Below are positions 19,853 to 22,884 of a DNA stretch of 22,884 nucleotides, in pieces. How positions within the stretch are numbered: the first letter of the stretch is position 1; every line of letters begins with the position of its first letter. The notes beneath the pieces were generated by a model. It worked only from the letters and a program-made list of their open reading frames with translations, had not been told where the DNA came from and ran no database searches. The stretch is from an uncultured Oscillospiraceae bacterium (lineage in GTDB: Bacteria > Bacillota > Clostridia > Oscillospirales > Oscillospiraceae): positions 1 to 22,884 of the forward strand of contig CAKUEH010000038.1 of the NCBI GenBank assembly GCA_934646185.1. The letters run 5' to 3'. Made by a program: the position numbers and the translations under genes.

Positions 19853-21295
19853 ATGGCACATTGGGGCGTGAAGGACGTGCAGGCGTGCTTTCAGGACACG
19901 GCGGATCTCAATACCCGGCAGATCGCGGTCGGCGGGCAGACGCTGGAGCTGCTGTTTCTGGATGGGCTGACCTCCGGCGGGGATATTGCCGAGCAGGTGC
20001 TGAAGCCGCTGATGGAGGCGGTCGCGCCGGGAAGCATGCAGGAGGTTTTGACGCAGGCGGAGCGGGCGAAGGTCTACTGCGCCGTCGCCGAGCGCACACA
20101 AAGCCCCGCGCAGACGGCGGACAGGCTGCTGCACGGCTATTGCGCCGTGGTCTTCCCCGGCGTGGACGCGGCGCTCTGCTTTGAGACGAAAACGAGCGTC
20201 CGGCGCGGTCCCTCCGCGCCGGAGTCGGAAAACACCGTCAAAGGTGCGAAGGATGCCTTTACCGAGACGATGCGCATCAACACGAGCCTTCTGCGCCGCC
20301 ATCTGCGCACGGCGCAGCTGCGCTTTTTGCAGAAGACCGTCGGCCTGCGCACGAAAACCGCTGTCACGGTCTGCTATCTCGCCGATCTGACCGCGCCGGA
20401 GCTCGTCCGGCGCATGGAAAAGCGGCTGGAGAATATCGACATCGACGGCATGCTCACGCCCGCGAGCGTCGAGGAATACGTGACCGGCTCGCGCAGGACC
20501 GCGTTCCCGCTATTACAATATACCGAGCGCCCGGACACCTTCTGTCAGGGGCTTCTGAACGGACAGGTCGGCCTGCTCGTCGACGGGCTGCCGCTGGGAT
20601 ATCTGGCCCCGGTCGATTTCGGCATTCTCATGAAATCGACGGAGGACCGCGCGGTCGACTATCTCTCGGCGTCGTGCCTGCGGGTGCTGCGGTATCTGGC
20701 GCTGCTGGCGGCGCTGCTGCTGCCGGGACTGTATGTCGCCATGGCGACATACCACCAGGAGATGATCCCGACGAAGCTGCTGCTGGCGATCATCGAATCG
20801 AAACGCGAGGTGCCGTTCGACACGATTTTTGAGGTGATCGGGCTTCTCGCCGCGTTTGAGCTTCTGCAGGAGGCGGGACTGCATCTGCCGCAGGCCATCG
20901 GCACGGCGGTCTCCATCATCGGCGGTCTTGTCGTGGGCACGACGGCGGTCGACGCGCGGCTCGTCTCGCCTGCCGCGCTGATCGTCACGGCCTCCGCCGG
21001 GATCTGCGGCTTTACGCTCCCGAGCCGGGATCTGTCCGACGCGGTGCGCATCTGGCGCTTCGCGCTGGCGATCTTAGCGGGAGCGGGCGGCCTGTTCGCG
21101 CTGACGGCGGGCGGCATTGCGCTGCTGATCCATCTGTCGGGGCTGACGAGTCTGGATGTCGCCTATCTTGCGCCGTTTTCCGACGCGCGGGCAAGACGCG
21201 CCGTCCTGCGCCCGCTTCTGGCGCGGCAGAAATGGCGCGACGCGGCGCTGCGCCCGCAGGATCTGAAAAATCAGGGGGACAGTCATGGTCAATAA
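19853..21295 (+). CDS. Spore germination receptor subunit, GerAA type
   Basis: A 480-residue A-subunit of a Ger germinant receptor, located in the inner spore membrane. The N-terminal soluble domain (about 1-270) includes 'LLFLDGLTSGGDIAEQVLKPL' and the stretch 'VLRYLALLAALLLPGLYVAMATYHQEMIP' begins the membrane part (about 277 on). 'PFDTIFEVIGLLAAFELLQEAG' (321-342) matches the family's conserved 'PFxxxxEExxMxxxFExLREAG' region. Further segments lie near 347-365, 370-387 and 404-430. The start at 19853 has GGAGG 7 bases upstream, better than the frame's first ATG at 19766. It heads a three-gene operon with overlapping ends. The family is certain; the germinant is unknown. Confidence 0.92.
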   Translation: MAHWGVKDVQACFQDTADLNTRQIAVGGQTLELLFLDGLTSGGDIAEQVLKPLMEAVAPGSMQEVLTQAERAKVYCAVAERTQSPAQTADRLLHGYCAVVFPGVDAALCFETKTSVRRGPSAPESENTVKGAKDAFTETMRINTSLLRRHLRTAQLRFLQKTVGLRTKTAVTVCYLADLTAPELVRRMEKRLENIDIDGMLTPASVEEYVTGSRRTAFPLLQYTERPDTFCQGLLNGQVGLLVDGLPLGYLAPVDFGILMKSTEDRAVDYLSASCLRVLRYLALLAALLLPGLYVAMATYHQEMIPTKLLLAIIESKREVPFDTIFEVIGLLAAFELLQEAGLHLPQAIGTAVSIIGGLVVGTTAVDARLVSPAALIVTASAGICGFTLPSRDLSDAVRIWRFALAILAGAGGLFALTAGGIALLIHLSGLTSLDVAYLAPFSDARARRAVLRPLLARQKWRDAALRPQDLKNQGDSHGQ

Positions 21296-21782
21296 GATTA
21301 GTATCGCGCTGCTGGCCGCGGCGTCGGTGATCAGCCTGTGCATGCTGCCGCGCACCGGGACGGACGCGGCGAAGCTCCTGCCCGCGCAGGTGCTCGTGAT
21401 CGCGCAGGAGGATGGACAGATCACCGTGGAAAGCGACAACGGCGCGTCCGGCTCCGGCGCGACGCTGCCGGATGGGCTGGAGGCTATGCGGGAGAGCGCC
21501 GAAGGGACGCTCTTCCTCGACACGGCGGAGCACATCGTGCTCCTGCGAAGCGCGCAGGCGCTTCTGCCCGCAGCGGCTCGGCAGCGGCAGTTCCGCCCGG
21601 CTGCCAAGCTGTATCTGGCGCGGATGGATGCGCTGGACGCGGAGGACTGCGTGGATTTTTTACAGGCGCATCCCGGCGCGGTGACGCTCGCGGACGCGCA
21701 CGCCGCGCTTCTGCGCGGCGAAACGCTCAGCCCGGCGGTGCTGCTGCCGGGAGAAAACGGAGGGATCGTTCTTGCAGGATAA
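21285..21782 (+). CDS. Short GerAC-position protein
   Basis: A 165-residue protein between the GerAA- and GerAB-type genes, where GerAC would be expected in other layouts. A signal-like hydrophobic start (residues about 5-20) is followed by an extracytoplasmic domain. 'GSGATLPDGLEAMRESAEGTLFLDTAEHIVLLRSA' (roughly 56-90) looks like the 'GxGxTLxEAxxxLxxxxxxxLFxxHxxxxLxxx' piece of GerAC domain 1. GerAC proteins are about 350-400 residues, so this is less than half. A cysteine at 19 is not a good lipobox ('SLC'). ATG 21285 follows GGGGGA and overlaps the upstream stop by 11 bases. It may be a reduced C subunit. Confidence 0.6.
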   Translation: MVNKISIALLAAASVISLCMLPRTGTDAAKLLPAQVLVIAQEDGQITVESDNGASGSGATLPDGLEAMRESAEGTLFLDTAEHIVLLRSAQALLPAAARQRQFRPAAKLYLARMDALDAEDCVDFLQAHPGAVTLADAHAALLRGETLSPAVLLPGENGGIVLAG

Positions 21783-22761
21783 GCTGACGCCGCGTCAGGT
21801 GCGTGCGTGGAGCCTGTGCGCGCTGAGCGTGCCGGCGGCAATGGCGCTGCCGGGCTGCGGCTGGCTCTGGGTGCTGGGCGGGAGCATCATCGCCTGCGCG
21901 CTTGTGGCCTGCCAACAGGCGATGCAGCGGCGGTCGGGCCTGTGCATGCGCGAAGCGCTCGTCCGCGCGTTCGGACCGGGCGGCGGACGGGCAGCAGCCG
22001 CGGCGGAGCTTTTGTGGCTGCTGTTTGCCGCCTCCGGCGCGGCGGCAGCCAGTCAGATCGCGTTCGAGGACGATCTGGGGCCGTTCCTGCCTGCGATCCC
22101 GCTGCTGCTGGCAGCGCTGGCCGGTCGGAAGGGACGGCTGGCGGCGGGGCGCGTCTGCGGCGTGTTGGCGCTGTGCATGGCGGGGCTGTACGCGATCATC
22201 GCAGCCGCATCTCTGCGGCATGTGCAGCCGGACTGGTGCCGCCCGCAGGGCGTCCCGGCGGACGCGGCGATGGCGCTTTGCCTGTGCCTGGGGCCTGCGT
22301 GCATGGCGTTCGTCACGGCGAAGGAGGAAACGCCGCGCGTTTCGCCCGGCGCAGCGGCGGCGTCCGCGCTCCTGCCGGCGGTGCCGGCGTTTCTGACGGC
22401 GGCCTGTCTGTCGCCGGAGCTGGCGCGGCAGGAGCCGCTTCCGTTTCTCACGCTGACGAAGAGCCTCTCCGTGCTGTCGGTCATGCAGCGGTTTGAGCTG
22501 CTGCTGTCGGTCGCGCAGCTGCTGGGACTGTTCGCACTGCTCGCGATGCTGGTATGCGCGGCAGAGAGCATGGCAGATATGATGAAGCGAAAAAAGGACG
22601 CGGAGCGTGCGAGCGGTGCGTTCTGCCTGCTGGCATTCGGCGGCAGCTTCCTCGCATACCGGCTCCCGATCTGGATCTGGGCGGTGGGAGCGGCTATATT
22701 TTGGGGCGTGGCGCCGATATTAACACAAGTGATAGTAAATATAAAAAAGACTGAAAAATAA
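21772..22761 (+). CDS. Spore germination permease, GerAB type (divergent)
   Basis: A 329-residue, highly hydrophobic protein with about nine or ten membrane segments ending 'IVNIKKTEK'. The opening 'DKLTPRQVRAWSLCALSVPAAMALPG' resembles the GerAB start, where a conserved 'ITxxQ' leads into the first helix. GerAB-type subunits belong to the APC transporter superfamily and bind the germinant. I place the start at TTG 21772, with GGAGGG 7 bases upstream; the gene overlaps the previous one by 11 bases. Alanine-rich composition blurs family motifs, so the call relies on topology and operon position. Confidence 0.75.
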   Translation: MQDKLTPRQVRAWSLCALSVPAAMALPGCGWLWVLGGSIIACALVACQQAMQRRSGLCMREALVRAFGPGGGRAAAAAELLWLLFAASGAAAASQIAFEDDLGPFLPAIPLLLAALAGRKGRLAAGRVCGVLALCMAGLYAIIAAASLRHVQPDWCRPQGVPADAAMALCLCLGPACMAFVTAKEETPRVSPGAAAASALLPAVPAFLTAACLSPELARQEPLPFLTLTKSLSVLSVMQRFELLLSVAQLLGLFALLAMLVCAAESMADMMKRKKDAERASGAFCLLAFGGSFLAYRLPIWIWAVGAAIFWGVAPILTQVIVNIKKTEK

Positions 22762-22773
22762 TGAAAAAAAGGG

Positions 22774-22802
22774 TTGACAAACGGGTTTTTCGATGGTATC
22801 AT
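22774..22802 (+). promoter_or_regulatory. Consensus promoter near the right edge, with a second -35
   Basis: TTGACA (22774-22779), a 17-base spacer and TATCAT (22797-22802) are near-perfect. A second TTGACA at 22878-22883 lies at the very end of the window, with A/G-rich sequence between. Tandem strong promoters without a nearby ORF resemble rRNA operon leaders. The gene itself lies outside the window. Confidence 0.75.
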
Positions 22803-22884
22803 AGCCGAGCGTTCTGAGGGAGCGCGGCAGATCGGACGGGGATCAAGAAAAAAGATCAAAAAGATCGAAAAAACTTCTTGACAA

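Overview
The window joins the right-hand part of an integrated mobile element (about 1-9150) to a GC-rich chromosome (about 9154-22884). The chromosomal genes include a gerA-type spore germination operon, a single-chain glycyl-tRNA synthetase, an ACT-domain/UPF0210 pair and a FemAB-type cell-wall ligase. Together with the GC-rich composition (a 60-base line in mnmE counts 67% G+C) they suggest a spore-forming Clostridia, probably an Oscillospirales gut anaerobe. This placement is inferred from gene content, not from a search.

Mobile element. A replication pair (phage-type replisome organiser and DnaC-like helicase loader) is followed by a non-coding stretch with four copies of a 9-mer and strong inverted repeats (candidate origin and oriT), then mobC and a MOBP-type relaxase. 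Next come a small membrane protein on the minus strand, an excisionase-like DNA-binding protein and a tyrosine integrase with its terminator. This is the layout of an integrative and mobilizable element. No mating-pair apparatus is visible.

Cargo (about 5365-8700). This part is clearly richer in A+T. It holds a SIR2-like protein on the plus strand, convergent with a minus-strand operon that reads: consensus promoter, about 165 nt or more of RNA with five consecutive hairpins, a 63-residue basic/hydrophobic peptide, an Xre repressor-like protein, and a retron-like reverse transcriptase ending at a strong terminator. This is the most interesting part of the window. It looks like a retron-type anti-phage or toxin-antitoxin module with an RNA template candidate, a small membrane-active effector candidate and a possible second (SIR2 NADase) effector. 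Remnants of a serine recombinase and of another element's replication gene flank it. Helically phased short repeats lie next to the 3' end of tRNA-Val(GAC), so that tRNA is the likely integration site and has probably received several elements.

Chromosome. After tRNA-Val come a DUF3810 membrane metallopeptidase-like protein and, divergently, glyQS, then the ACT/UPF0210 pair and a terminator. A MITE-like intergenic repeat follows (a second copy lies at 19475-19690), then the C-terminal tail of what may be a polymorphic toxin, translationally coupled to a small immunity-like protein and a 42-residue ORF. A four-gene minus-strand operon (FemAB-like, alanine racemase-like, mnmE, cysteine desulfurase) ends at a strong terminator at 14683-14730. 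Divergent from it is a three-gene gerA-type operon in which the middle (GerAC-position) gene is unusually short. The window ends in tandem consensus promoters resembling those before an rRNA operon.
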